The notes under the pieces: model-generated
What the model saw: the letters and a program-made list of their open reading frames with translations, nothing else
Told to the model about the DNA's origin: nothing
The model's database searches: none
Assembly (NCBI GenBank): GCA_021777915.1
Contig: JAJYCZ010000011.1
Span: 1 to 38,376, forward strand
DNA from: Pseudomonadota bacterium
Lineage (GTDB): Bacteria; Pseudomonadota; Alphaproteobacteria; Rhizobiales; Beijerinckiaceae
Length of the DNA stretch: 38,376 nt
Reading direction: 5' to 3'
Shown: piece by piece, positions 7,440-15,469 of the stretch
How positions within the stretch are numbered: position 1 is the stretch's first letter
Layout: every line of letters begins with the position of its first letter
Program-made: the position numbers and the translations under genes

Positions 7440-8660
7440 TCAGGCCGCGGGATAGGGCGTGACGATCAACGAGGCGTTGATGCCGCCGAAAGCCAGCGAA
7501 TTGGACAGAACCGCCCGAATTTTCGTCTTGACCGCCCGCGGCCCGACGAGACGGATCTGGCAATTCGGGTCCTGAATCTCGGTGTTGAGATTGGGCGGCG
7601 CGACCTGTTCGCGCAGGGCCATGATCGAAACCACCAGCTCCAGCGCCCCCGCCGCGCCCAGGGCGTGGCCGTGGACCGGCTTGGTCGAGGAGACCAGCAG
7701 ATGGTCGCAATGGGCGCCGAAGGCCAGGTTGAGGCCCTGCGCCTCGGTCGCGTCATTGGCCACCGTGGCGGTGCCGTGGGCGTTGACATAATCGATGTCG
7801 GTCGGCGCGAGGCCGGCGTCTTCGAGCGCCATGGCCATGCAGGCGGCGCCCGAGGCCGCGTCGGGCCGCACCGGGTCGAGCGCGTCGCTGTTGGTGCCAT
7901 AGCCGGCCAGCACAGCCAGCGGTTTTGCGCCGCGGGCGTTCGCAAAATCTTCGGCTTCGAGCACGAACATGCCGGCGCCTTCGCCCAGCACCATGCCATT
8001 GCGGTTCTTGGCGAACGGCCGGCAGAAATCGGGGGTGAGGACGCGCAGGCCTTCCCAGGCGCGCATCGTGCCATTGGTGGCGGAGGCTTCCGAGCCGCCG
8101 ACGATGGCGCGGTCGATCATGCCGGCCCGGATCATCTGCGCCGCGAGGCCGATCGCCTGGCTGCCCGAGGAGCAGGCGCTGGCGATGGCGAAACAGGGCC
8201 CGGTCGCGCCATAGCGCATGGACAGCGTGGCCGGGCCGGCGCTCGGGATGAGCTTTGGCACCGCCAGCATTTCCGGCCGCTTGTTTTCGACATAGACGGT
8301 GTAGAGTCCATCGTCGACGGTCTTTATTCCGCCGATCCCCGTGCCGAGCAGGGCCGCGCAGCGGGGGCCCTGACGTTCCTCGGGGTCGAGCCCGGCCTGG
8401 GCGAGCGCCTCGTCGGCGGCGGTGAGCGCATAAGCGGCGAAGGCGTCGCAGAACGGGGCGAGCTGCGGGCCGACGCGGGCCGCGACGTCGAAGTCCCGCA
8501 CCTGGGCGGAAATTTTTATGCGGCCGCCGTATGGCTGTCGAACGTCCAGCGGGCCGATGCAGGGCTTTCCGTCGCGCGCGGCTCGCCAGAGGAGATCCGC
8601 GCCGACGCCGGCCGCCGAAACGGCGCCCATGCCGGTGACGACGACGCGCCGGGCGGTCAT
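7440..8660 (-). CDS. Beta-ketoacyl-ACP synthase (FabF-like)
   Basis: A 406-residue thiolase-fold condensing enzyme. It opens with RRVVVTGMGAVSAAGVG and carries the complete Cys-His-His triad: Cys163 in ASACSSGSQAIG, His295 in NAHGTATVANDATEAQG and His332 in KPVHGHALGAAGA. It should elongate an acyl chain by decarboxylative condensation with malonyl-ACP. The start overlaps the ACP stop by ATGA. The length and motifs match FabF/KAS II, but the setting with a private ACP and dehydratases suggests a special lipid or secondary product rather than the housekeeping fatty acid pathway. It does not look like the long-chain lipid A cluster (acpXL-fabF1XL/F2XL), which has two ketosynthases. Confidence 0.9.
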   Translation of the reverse strand: MTARRVVVTGMGAVSAAGVGADLLWRAARDGKPCIGPLDVRQPYGGRIKISAQVRDFDVAARVGPQLAPFCDAFAAYALTAADEALAQAGLDPEERQGPRCAALLGTGIGGIKTVDDGLYTVYVENKRPEMLAVPKLIPSAGPATLSMRYGATGPCFAIASACSSGSQAIGLAAQMIRAGMIDRAIVGGSEASATNGTMRAWEGLRVLTPDFCRPFAKNRNGMVLGEGAGMFVLEAEDFANARGAKPLAVLAGYGTNSDALDPVRPDAASGAACMAMALEDAGLAPTDIDYVNAHGTATVANDATEAQGLNLAFGAHCDHLLVSSTKPVHGHALGAAGALELVVSIMALREQVAPPNLNTEIQDPNCQIRLVGPRAVKTKIRAVLSNSLAFGGINASLIVTPYPAA

Positions 8661-8932
8661 TGCGCGGCTTTTTCCTTGAGAATATGGGCGCTGATCGCCT
8701 CGACCAGGCCTTTCAGGTCCTTGGCCTCCTGAAAGGAGCCGTCCATCGGGATATAGACGTCGAATTTCTCTTCGATCGCGGTCAGGATCATCACCAGATC
8801 GATCGATTTCAGGCCGAGGAGGTCGATCGTGGCGTCGTCTTTGAGTTTGTCGCGAGGAATCATGCCCTCGGAGGCGATCACGTCGAGAATCTGGTCGATC
8901 ATCGCCTGCTGGTCATTCGAAACCGAAGTCAC
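8657..8932 (-). CDS. Acyl carrier protein, dedicated
   Basis: A 91-residue ACP. The phosphopantetheine site is the Ser in LLGLKSIDLVMI, followed by the recognition helix ILTAIEEKFDVYIPMDGSF. I start at the GTG at 8930-8932 because AGGGG lies seven bases upstream. An in-frame ATG 40 codons earlier would add a Arg/Ala/Pro-rich extension untypical of ACPs. It is the first gene of the operon ACP-ketosynthase-two hot-dog proteins, with four-base overlaps that imply balanced expression. The serine motif has Lys before Ser instead of the usual Asp (DSL), a divergent form seen in specialised ACPs. Confidence 0.85.
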   Translation of the reverse strand: MTSVSNDQQAMIDQILDVIASEGMIPRDKLKDDATIDLLGLKSIDLVMILTAIEEKFDVYIPMDGSFQEAKDLKGLVEAISAHILKEKAAQ

Positions 8933-9105
8933 TGGCGCACCCCTGGTTGCATGCGACGGGCCCCTCGGCGATCGGACCGCCGGGGCGGCGCCGGCTTCCT
9001 TGACTGAATCCCGACGCGCCTCCATGTAGCAAAGTGTCCAAGCCAACGCCAAACCTATTTTTCAGCGCCGCGCCCCGCGCCGGAAACACATTCGAGGACA
9101 GCGAG

Positions 9106-9555
9106 ATGCCGCATCCCCTCACCATCCGCTCGGCCGATGTCGAAGCGCCGCCGCCCGGCCTGACCGAGGAGATGATGTCGCGCCTGGTGCGCGAATTCTA
9201 CACCCGCGCCCGCGCCGACGCTTTGCTCGGCCCGATCTTCGAGCAAAAACTCGCCGGCCATTGGGAAGAGCATTTTGCCAAACTGACCGACTTCTGGTCC
9301 CGGATGATCGGCCTGGGCGCCGGGAGCTACGAGGGGCGGCCCTTGCCCGCCCACGCCGCGCTCGATCTCGCGCCGGAACATTTCACGGCCTGGCTCGCCC
9401 TTTTTGCCGCCACCGCCCGCGACATTCTGCCCCCCGAAGGCGCCCGCTTCTTCGTCGCAAGGGCCAGCCGCATCGCCGAAAGCTTTCAGGTCGGCCTGAA
9501 CATCGGCGACAAGGCGCTGAATTTTCGCGCCGCGCAGAAGGCGCGGGAGGAGTGA
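9106..9555 (+). CDS. Group III truncated haemoglobin
   Basis: A 149-residue globin of the TrHb3 class. Conserved positions can be read against Campylobacter Ctb: Tyr32 (B10) in REFYTRARAD, the GPIF motif, the proximal His83 (F8) in EGRPLPAHAALD and Trp96 (G8) in HFTAWLALF. It should bind haem and O2 or NO in the cytoplasm; the physiological role of this class is poorly defined. GAGGA lies seven bases before the ATG at 9106. A partial, frameshifted second copy lies at 11104-11430, with the Cys-repeat gene between them, indicating an old tandem duplication. The gene is divergent from the ACP operon, so promoters for both should lie in about 8933-9105. Confidence 0.9.
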   Translation: MPHPLTIRSADVEAPPPGLTEEMMSRLVREFYTRARADALLGPIFEQKLAGHWEEHFAKLTDFWSRMIGLGAGSYEGRPLPAHAALDLAPEHFTAWLALFAATARDILPPEGARFFVARASRIAESFQVGLNIGDKALNFRAAQKAREE

Positions 9556-9946
9556 GCCGGGCTCTTGCGCGGCGATAGGCGGGTTTCGACCCCGCGCGGA
9601 CAGTTGCCGCGCGACCGCGATGGTCTCGTCAAGGGCGCGAGGCGGCGCCTGCCGGCGCACGGCAAACCGGCCCTTGGCGTCCAGAGCTGACTGCCCCCCA
9701 TATTGTCCGGCCGCAACCGTAATATGCGCCGCCGCTGGTCGTTCTTTGCTCCGGCCGCCATATATCCCCGTGGCGCGGGAAGACTAACAGCCGCCAGCGC
9801 ATAGATCCGCGTTAGCGGAAAGCTTACCATTCCGCGCATCAATTCGACATCGCCAGCGGGGCCTTAATCGCTTTTTTGCGCGGGTTCCCGCAATGTCCTC
9901 CCTTGGGATCAACTGGCCTCCATTTGTCATCAATGGGGCGGAGCGA
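9556..9946. other. Intergenic stretch with no recognised gene
   Basis: About 390 bases between the haemoglobin and the Cys-repeat gene. The only structure seen is a weak inverted pair CATATT ... AATATG around 9700-9730. The promoter of the following gene is presumably here but no clear -35/-10 pair stands out. Confidence 0.4.
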
Positions 9947-10990
9947 ATGCGCGTGCTCTCTCGATATAGCCTCGACTCGATCGCCTCCTCGTTTCCGAGC
10001 GGTCGTCCCCGAGGGCGCGATACAAGAGACGCTCGACGCGCTTCATTGCGGCTGGTTCATGGCCAGATGGTCGAAGTGCGGTCGGCCGCCGAAATCCTCG
10101 CCACGCTCGACGCGGACTTCACGTTCGAAGGCCTGTCGTTCATGCCGGAGATGCTGGACTATTGCGGTCGCCGTTTGACGGTTTATCGCCGGGTCAATCG
10201 AACCTGCGTCGAAGGCTATGGCGTCCGGGCGATGCGCGACGCGGTTCTTTTGACCGACAGCCACTGCGATGGCGCCGCGCACGACGGATGTCAGAGAAAA
10301 TGCCTGATTTTCTGGAAAGAAGCGTGGCTAAGGCCTGTTGAACGCGCCGACGCGCCTTTGGTCGCGCCCGCCGCGCCGGCGATGGACGGTTTCTACCGGG
10401 CGCTCGCGGCCCGGACGCGCGAGGGGACGCGCTATTCGTGCCAGTCGACGCGGTTGCACACGGCCACGCGGCGTTTATCAAAATACAATCTGGTCAAGTA
10501 CTTGCAGGAAATCGCCGACGGCGAACTGCCGCCGGGAAAATTCCTGCGGATCGTCGGACGGGTGGCGCGGAACCGGCTGCGCTCACTCTTCGGGATGGGG
10601 CCGATCGGAGCCATGCGCGGACCAGGCGGTCCACATTCGAAGGGCGAACTCGAATTGCAGCATGGCGAATTGGTGGAAGTCAGGTCGGTCGAAGAGATCA
10701 GCCGCACGGTGGGGCCCTCCGGCAGAAACCGTGGCCTGCTGTTCGAGCCCGATATGACGGCCTATGCCGGACAGCGATTCCAGGTCGATTATCGAATCGA
10801 AAAAATCATATCCGAACAAACCGGCGAGATGGTTCGCCTGACGAATACCGTAGCGTTGAAGAACGTTCGCTGCGCCGGGCTGTGCGCCAAGAACTGTCCG
10901 CGCGCGCAGGCGCATTTCTGGCGGGAGGCGTGGCTCAAGCGGGTCAGTCCGGCCATTCGCCCCACGACCGTCGACGCATCCAATCGATGA
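9947..10990 (+). CDS. Unrecognised protein with two copies of a Cys-containing domain
   Basis: About 347 residues; I do not recognise a named family. Two segments of about 95 residues clearly repeat each other, at roughly 37-131 and 238-333. Both begin HG-(Q/E)(M/L)VEVRS--EI and continue through a (F/L)(M/E)P-M--Y-G-R-- stretch. Both end with a cysteine cluster (C-x7-C-x3-C in the first, C-x3-C-x3-C in the second) followed by FW(K/R)EAWL(R/K)(P/R)V. The clusters could bind a metal or form disulfides. The linker is Arg/Lys-rich. There is no signal peptide or membrane helix. I start at 9947, where GGGG and GGAG precede the ATG; an in-frame ATG at 9893 lacks a ribosome site. It lies between an intact and a broken haemoglobin copy. 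Confidence 0.7.
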   Translation: MRVLSRYSLDSIASSFPSGRPRGRDTRDARRASLRLVHGQMVEVRSAAEILATLDADFTFEGLSFMPEMLDYCGRRLTVYRRVNRTCVEGYGVRAMRDAVLLTDSHCDGAAHDGCQRKCLIFWKEAWLRPVERADAPLVAPAAPAMDGFYRALAARTREGTRYSCQSTRLHTATRRLSKYNLVKYLQEIADGELPPGKFLRIVGRVARNRLRSLFGMGPIGAMRGPGGPHSKGELELQHGELVEVRSVEEISRTVGPSGRNRGLLFEPDMTAYAGQRFQVDYRIEKIISEQTGEMVRLTNTVALKNVRCAGLCAKNCPRAQAHFWREAWLKRVSPAIRPTTVDASNR

Positions 10991-11103
10991 CCACGTCCGT
11001 CAGCCCGATCGAAGGTTGCCGGGAGGCGCGGCATTAAGTCAGGCGCAACAAATCAAGCACAATGTTTAGCGCGGGGCGCTCGGCATCAATTGGCGCAGCG
11101 TCA

Positions 11104-11430
11104 CGGCAACCCGATTTTCGAGGAAAAACGCGCCGGCCACTGGGAAGAGTATTTTTCAAAACTGACCGATTTCCGGTCGCGGATCGGCCTGCGCGCGGGG
11201 CGCTACGAGGGGCGGCCCTTGCCCGCCCACGCCGCGCTCGATCTCGCGCCGGAACATTTCACGGCCTGGCTCGACCTTTTCGCCGCCACCGCCCGCGACA
11301 TTCCGCCCCCCGAAGGCGCCTGCTTCTTCGTCGCAAGGGCCAACGCATCGCCGAAAGCTTTCAGATCGGCCCGAACATCGGCGACAAGGCGCTGAATTTT
11401 CGCGCCGCGCAAAAGGCGCGGGAGGAGTGA
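11104..11430 (+). pseudogene. Truncated haemoglobin, decayed duplicate
   Basis: The DNA repeats the 3' two thirds of the haemoglobin gene (about 9230-9555) with high identity. The copy keeps the His F8 region (EGRPLPAHAALDLAPEHF) and the Trp G8 region. It lacks the first ~40 codons including Tyr B10, has lost a Met codon and changed FWSR to FRSR. One base is missing near 11342 (ggccaacgcatc against ggccagccgcatc in the intact gene), so the last third reads in another frame before the shared ending KALNFRAAQKAREE and stop. It cannot make a working globin. The following bases also resemble those after the intact gene, so the duplication extended past the stop. Confidence 0.85.
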
Positions 11431-11741
11431 ACGGGGCGGTTGATGGCGTTTTTGGAGTTTCGACCCAATCCGGTAATTCAAAGCGACGATTGGACGGCCG
11501 GATTCGGCGGGAAGCGGACGACCGCCGAAGTAGTCGGCAAGGTCCCTGCTGGGCGGAAAGCCGGCGTAGACTAAATGTCAGGAATAGGCGGGGGAGCGGC
11601 CGGACTGGCGACGGCAATTTCGCCCGGTGATTGGGGCCGACGCCGCGCCTGGGTCGATACGTCTTTGGTTAAAATTGGCAGCGTTCGCGCCATGGGGGGA
11701 TACTGCACTGGCGTAACGCAAAATTCCGTCGCGCGCGTGAA
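11431..11741. other. Intergenic stretch with no recognised gene
   Basis: About 310 bases between the haemoglobin pseudogene and the IS30 remnant. The first ~40 bases resemble sequence downstream of the intact haemoglobin gene (shared gtttcgacc). The rest is unassigned and may be degraded transposon sequence. Confidence 0.4.
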
Positions 11742-11966
11742 GTGTGGCGGTTGACGACCTGGTTCTGTGACGCCTACGCATCCTGGCAGAAAGGCGGGAT
11801 CGAAAACGCCAACGGCCGATTGCGCCGATGGCTGCCGCGCGAAATCGACCTCGACACCCTCATCGACGACGAAAACGAGGAAATCGTCGTCACCGCCAAT
11901 CTCACACCGACAAAAAAGACCCGCCATAAAAAAGCCCCACTGGTCGCGATCCTTGCCAATCTCTGA
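11742..11966 (+). pseudogene. IS30-family transposase, C-terminal remnant
   Basis: The frame reads TWFCDAYASWQKGGIENANG, then RLRRWLPREIDLDTL and EIVVTANLTPTKK. This is the end of the IS30 DDE domain, including the catalytic Glu in the GGIEN motif. Full proteins exceed 300 residues; only about 70 remain. After AILANL a TGA stop takes the place of the usual Gly, and the same frame continues with KDVRF, the expected IS30 C-terminal tail, so a nonsense change is also visible. There is no N-terminal half upstream. Confidence 0.8.
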
Positions 11967-11995
11967 AAAGACGTCAGATTTTGATTCGTAGAATC

Positions 11996-12039
11996 AAACT
12001 GTTAGTCTCGATCTATAAAACTGTTAGTCTTGAGCTATA
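11996..12039 (+). repeat. Tandem 22-bp repeat, two units
   Basis: Two adjacent 22-base units, aaactgttagtct-c-ga-t-ctata (11996-12017) and aaactgttagtct-t-ga-g-ctata (12018-12039), differ at two positions. The block is AT-rich in a GC-rich setting. It lies just after the IS30 remnant and about 100 bases before the beta-roll gene. It may be a transposon end relic or a pair of binding sites for a regulator. Confidence 0.7.
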
Positions 12040-12072
12040 AAAGAAATATAAGCCATGCGTTCGCTGCAGCGC

Positions 12073-12091
12073 GATGCTTGTCACAAGCATC
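12073..12091 (+). promoter_or_regulatory. Perfect 8-bp inverted repeat in beta-roll gene leader
   Basis: GATGCTTG-TCA-CAAGCATC is a perfect palindrome with a three-base centre, 48 bases before the ATG of the beta-roll gene. No T-run follows, so it is not a terminator. It could be an operator or an mRNA hairpin. Confidence 0.45.
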
Positions 12092-12139
12092 TGTCTATGC
12101 TGTTATTCGCGCTGAAGATCCGAAGGTACGGAGACCACT

Positions 12140-13123
12140 ATGGCCACCAACAATCTCAATCACTCTGGTCTGGATAAACTGCTCGATCAGTTTGTGTCGA
12201 GCGCAACGGAAACCACCATTTTGCAGGCCTTGGTCCACGGCCGCTCGTGGGCGGGGCAACATGGAGTGATTGGCGTCGAGGTCGAATCGCAAGATGGCTC
12301 CTACACGATACCCGGGTCCGACCAACTTTTCCTGGATAGCGCCAGTTCGGGTACGATGACTGTGACCTCGGACTATGGCCACAAGTTCATCGCCGCCGGA
12401 GACGGCGCCAACTCGATCGTCGATCAAGGTCCGGGCGGCGACACGCTCGTCGGCGGCGCCGGGGCCGCAACGCTCCAGGTCACGCAGGGCAATAATGTGC
12501 TGATCGCCGGCGGCGGCGCCAACACGCTGATGGGCGGAGCGGGTCACGACCTCCTGATTGGCGGCGGGGCGAGCTCGCTTGAAGCGGGCTCCGGCGGCTC
12601 GACGCTCATCGGCGGCCTGCCCCCCAAGCACGCCCACGCCGACGAGCACGAGGCTCGCGTAAACAGCAATGGCCAGACATGGAAGACCGTCCCAATGGAT
12701 ACGCTGATGGGCGGATCGGGCAACGACCTGATCGGGGTCTACACTGGCGACAATGCGATTTACGCTGGAACCGGCGTTGACACCATTTACGCCGGCAGTG
12801 GCTCCGACACGATCTACGGCTCGACCTTGCCAGGCGCCACGAACGCCATGGACACGATCTATCTGGGCAGAGGCAATACGTCGGTTCAGGGCGGCGCGGC
12901 GGGGGCCGCGACGATTTTTGCCGGAATGCACGGCAACGACACGATCATCGGATCTACGAACGGGCAAACCCTGGATCTCTATTCCAAGCAATCGTCCCAC
13001 AACGTCAAATTCACGAACGTGAGCACCGGCGGCATCACCACCATCACATTCAAGGACCATCAAAGCCTTTCGCTCGAGAACGTGACGATCCACTTCTCGA
13101 ACGGTGGCACGTTGAAGGTCTAG
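12140..13123 (+). CDS. RTX-like beta-roll calcium-binding repeat protein
   Basis: A 327-residue acidic, glycine-rich protein. From about residue 75 to 275 it carries degenerate nonapeptide repeats of the haemolysin type, for example GGAGHDLLIGGGASSL, GGSGNDLIGVYTGDNAIYAG and GTGVDTIYAGSGSDTIYGS. These fold as a Ca2+-stabilised beta-roll and mark proteins exported by type I secretion. There is no N-terminal signal peptide, as expected for that route. The last ~50 residues (TTITFKDHQSLSLENVTIHF) form a beta-rich C-terminal end that could hold the secretion signal. No enzymatic domain is seen and no ABC exporter is nearby. GGAG lies six bases before the ATG. A repeat and hairpin lie in its leader. 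Confidence 0.8.
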   Translation: MATNNLNHSGLDKLLDQFVSSATETTILQALVHGRSWAGQHGVIGVEVESQDGSYTIPGSDQLFLDSASSGTMTVTSDYGHKFIAAGDGANSIVDQGPGGDTLVGGAGAATLQVTQGNNVLIAGGGANTLMGGAGHDLLIGGGASSLEAGSGGSTLIGGLPPKHAHADEHEARVNSNGQTWKTVPMDTLMGGSGNDLIGVYTGDNAIYAGTGVDTIYAGSGSDTIYGSTLPGATNAMDTIYLGRGNTSVQGGAAGAATIFAGMHGNDTIIGSTNGQTLDLYSKQSSHNVKFTNVSTGGITTITFKDHQSLSLENVTIHFSNGGTLKV

Positions 13124-13230
13124 CCGGCGCCGCGTCCGAGCCGTGCGTCCTGGAAAAGCGGGGAGGCTTCGTCCAAAGCGGCCGGGCGAACCTCGCCTTA
13201 CCTGACCATGTTCGACGCCCGACGCCGGGC

Positions 13231-13386
13231 ATGACGCAGGCGCAGGAAGCGCCGGCGGCGCCCAGCCTTGCGACGACTTCTGGCGCCACGGTCATCAGCA
13301 CGGACAGCCTTGGCGACAGCGTAAAGCTCGCCTCGACCAGCCTCGCGACCCTGAACGCCAATCTGGCAGACTTCAAATTCGTTTAA
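13231..13386 (+). CDS. Possible small protein or C-terminal remnant, 51 residues
   Basis: A short frame begins MTQAQEAPAAPSLATTSG and ends TSLATLNANLADFKFV. It is Ala/Ser/Thr-rich with no charged runs, more protein-like than random frames in this GC-rich DNA. The frame is open upstream without a better start and there is no clear ribosome site. It follows the beta-roll gene by about 100 bases and could be the relic of a secreted neighbour. No family recognised. Confidence 0.25.
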   Translation: MTQAQEAPAAPSLATTSGATVISTDSLGDSVKLASTSLATLNANLADFKFV

Positions 13387-13807
13387 GGTTGCGAATTCGC
13401 GGGCGTGGCTTTCGGGGAACGACGGTCCTTCAAGCGTTGAAGACCGCTCATATATTTTGGAGCCCTTCAAGTCGCGGCTTGCCTCATTTGTTGTTCGGCC
13501 GCGTGGCTTTCGCTGCCCATGACGGTCGCCGGCCATGCAGGCTTTTGGCTGAAGAACATGGCGGCAGGCCCGTCAGAAGGCCCGCTTTTGCTCGATGGCG
13601 GCCATTCGCGGAAGCCCGACGTGTGTCCGCAACGGGTCGCGACGAGACCGTCGTCAATTTGATCGCGACGGGCCGCTTCGAGCCGGAAGTTGCCGATCGT
13701 AGGAGGGCGGATCGCCGCCCGAAGCCGCGATGAGCCGGGATCGAAGAATGCACGGCATGATGAGGCGGTTTTGCCTGTTGCGGGGCCGCCGCCGGCCCTT
13801 CAGAGAT
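13387..13807. other. Intergenic stretch with no recognised gene
   Basis: About 420 bases before the ahcY control region. Frames up to ~110 codons exist on both strands but lack ribosome sites and recognisable motifs; they look like products of high GC content. Confidence 0.45.
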
Positions 13808-13829
13808 CATATAAAGACTTGCATATATG
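13808..13829 (+). promoter_or_regulatory. Candidate operator upstream of ahcY
   Basis: An inverted repeat CATATA-AAGACTTGCA-TATATG lies directly before the predicted -35 box of ahcY. It is strongly AT-rich against the local background. ArsR-type regulators responding to S-adenosylhomocysteine are known for ahcY in several proteobacteria and bind AT-rich palindromes, so this is a plausible operator. The link to such a regulator is inference. Confidence 0.45.
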
Positions 13830-13833
13830 TTTA

Positions 13834-13862
13834 TTGCCTTCTGCCATCCTCGCTGCTATAGA
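13834..13862 (+). promoter_or_regulatory. Sigma70-type promoter of ahcY
   Basis: TTGCCT at 13834-13839 and TATAGA at 13857-13862 are separated by 17 bases, and the ahcY ATG follows 29 bases after the -10 box. This gives a short leader of roughly 20 bases. The predicted operator abuts the -35 box. Confidence 0.55.
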
Positions 13863-13891
13863 ACCGGCAGTTTGCAACAGGATGGGAAGTC

Positions 13892-15304
13892 ATGAACGCC
13901 AGCCATCTCACCCATGATTTTGTCGTCGCCGATCTCGGGCTCGCCGATTGGGGCCGCAAGGAAATCGCCATTGCCGAGACCGAAATGCCCGGCCTGATGG
14001 CGACCCGCGCCGAATATGGCCCGGCTCAGCCGTTGAAAGGCGCGCGCATCGCCGGCTCGCTGCACATGACCATCCAGACGGCGGTGCTGATCGAGACCCT
14101 TCAGGCGCTCGGCGCCGAGGTCCGCTGGGCCTCCTGCAACATCTATTCGACCCAGGACCACGCGGCGGCCGCCATCGCCGCGGCTGGAACCCCGGTCTTC
14201 GCCATCAAGGGCGAGAGCCTTGAGGAATATTGGGAATATACCCATCGCATCTTCGAATGGGGCGATGGCGGAACGCCCAACATGATTCTCGACGACGGCG
14301 GCGACGCCACCCTTCTCATCCACTTCGGCCTGCGCGCCGAGCAGGGCGACGTCGCTTTCCTCGATCACGCGACCAACGAGGAAGAAGAAGTCCTGTTCGC
14401 CGCCATCAAGAAGCGCGTCAAGGGCAACCCGGGTTTCTACGGCCGCTGCGCCATGGCGATCCGCGGCGTGACGGAAGAAACCACCACCGGCGTCCACCGT
14501 CTCTATATCATGGAGAAGGAAGGCAAGCTGCTGTGGCCGGCGATCAACGTCAACGATTCGGTCACCAAGTCCAAATTCGACAATCTCTATGGCTGCCGCG
14601 AATCGCTGGTGGACGGCATCCGCCGCGGCACCGACGTGATGATGGCCGGCAAGGTGGCGATGGTCGCCGGCTTCGGCGACGTCGGCAAGGGCTCGGCGGC
14701 GAGCCTGCGCAACGCCGGCTGCCGGGTGCTGGTGTCGGAAATCGACCCGATCTGCGCGCTCCAGGCGGCGATGGAAGGCTATGAAGTCACCACCATGGAA
14801 GACGCGGCGCCCCGCGCCGACCTTTTCGTCACCGCGACCGGCAATGTCGATGTCATCAACATCGACCACATGCGCGCCATGAAGGACCGCGCCATCGTCT
14901 GCAACATCGGCCATTTCGACTCGGAAATCCAGGTCGCGGCGCTGCGCAACCTGAAATGGAGCAATGTCAAGCCGCAGGTGGACGAGATCGAATTCGCCGA
15001 CGGCAAGCGCATCATCCTGCTGTCCGAAGGGCGTCTGGTGAATCTGGGCAACGCCACCGGCCATCCGTCCTTCGTGATGTCGGCCTCCTTCACCAACCAG
15101 ACCCTCGCCCAGATCGAGCTGTGGACCCGCCAGGGCCAGTACGGCAAGAAGGTCTATACCCTGCCCAAGCATCTCGACGAGAAGGTCGCCAAGCTCCATC
15201 TCGACAAGATCGGCGTCAAGCTCACGGTCATGAACCAGAAACAGTCCGATTATCTGTCGGTGCCGGTCGAAGGCCCGTTCAAGCCCGACCACTACCGCTA
15301 CTGA
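13892..15304 (+). CDS. ahcY: Adenosylhomocysteinase
   Basis: A 470-residue S-adenosylhomocysteine hydrolase that reversibly splits SAH into adenosine and homocysteine, closing the methyl cycle in the cytoplasm. Visible marks are the substrate region [32 protein letters not shown], the NAD-binding loop [17 protein letters not shown], and the C-terminal dimer lysine-tyrosine end (KPDHYRY). The length and the insert around residues 145-185 ([20 protein letters not shown]) are typical of the proteobacterial form. The ATG follows GGATGGGAAG. It has its own promoter and operator candidate upstream and a hairpin terminator downstream, so it is probably a single-gene unit. The codon pattern is strongly GC-biased, like the core genome. 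Confidence 0.98.
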   Translation: MNASHLTHDFVVADLGLADWGRKEIAIAETEMPGLMATRAEYGPAQPLKGARIAGSLHMTIQTAVLIETLQALGAEVRWASCNIYSTQDHAAAAIAAAGTPVFAIKGESLEEYWEYTHRIFEWGDGGTPNMILDDGGDATLLIHFGLRAEQGDVAFLDHATNEEEEVLFAAIKKRVKGNPGFYGRCAMAIRGVTEETTTGVHRLYIMEKEGKLLWPAINVNDSVTKSKFDNLYGCRESLVDGIRRGTDVMMAGKVAMVAGFGDVGKGSAASLRNAGCRVLVSEIDPICALQAAMEGYEVTTMEDAAPRADLFVTATGNVDVINIDHMRAMKDRAIVCNIGHFDSEIQVAALRNLKWSNVKPQVDEIEFADGKRIILLSEGRLVNLGNATGHPSFVMSASFTNQTLAQIELWTRQGQYGKKVYTLPKHLDEKVAKLHLDKIGVKLTVMNQKQSDYLSVPVEGPFKPDHYRY

Positions 15305-15344
15305 GCCTGACCCAGCGATAGCTGTGGCGCCTGTGCACAATTCG

Positions 15345-15374
15345 ACGCCTTCGGCCCTGGCCGGAGGCGTTTTT
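15345..15374 (+). terminator. Rho-independent terminator after ahcY
   Basis: The arms CGCCTTCGGCC and GGCCGGAGGCG pair with one G-T type mismatch around a very small loop and are followed by TTTTT at 15370-15374. It lies 41 bases after the ahcY stop. Confidence 0.8.
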
Positions 15375-15469
15375 CATTTCGTTCCCCTTTCTTAACCATG
15401 AATCGAGAAGGTAAATTGAGGTGATTCGCGCGGGGCGGCGGCCCCGGAAGGAAAAGGGAATCCCTGTCC

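Noticed and set aside
5434-8732. Long plus-strand open frames (about 5434-7188 and 7236-8732)
   Set aside because: They lie opposite clear SDR, dehydratase and ketosynthase genes and show low-complexity Arg/Gly/Ala composition typical of antisense frames at high GC.
13830-13891. SAM or SAH riboswitch in front of ahcY
   Set aside because: The predicted leader is only about 20-30 bases and lacks the conserved cores of those riboswitches.
13856-15340. A 494-codon minus-strand frame opposite ahcY
   Set aside because: Adenosylhomocysteinase is certain on the plus strand; the antisense product has no recognisable fold and is rich in Asp/Gly/His as expected for a shadow.
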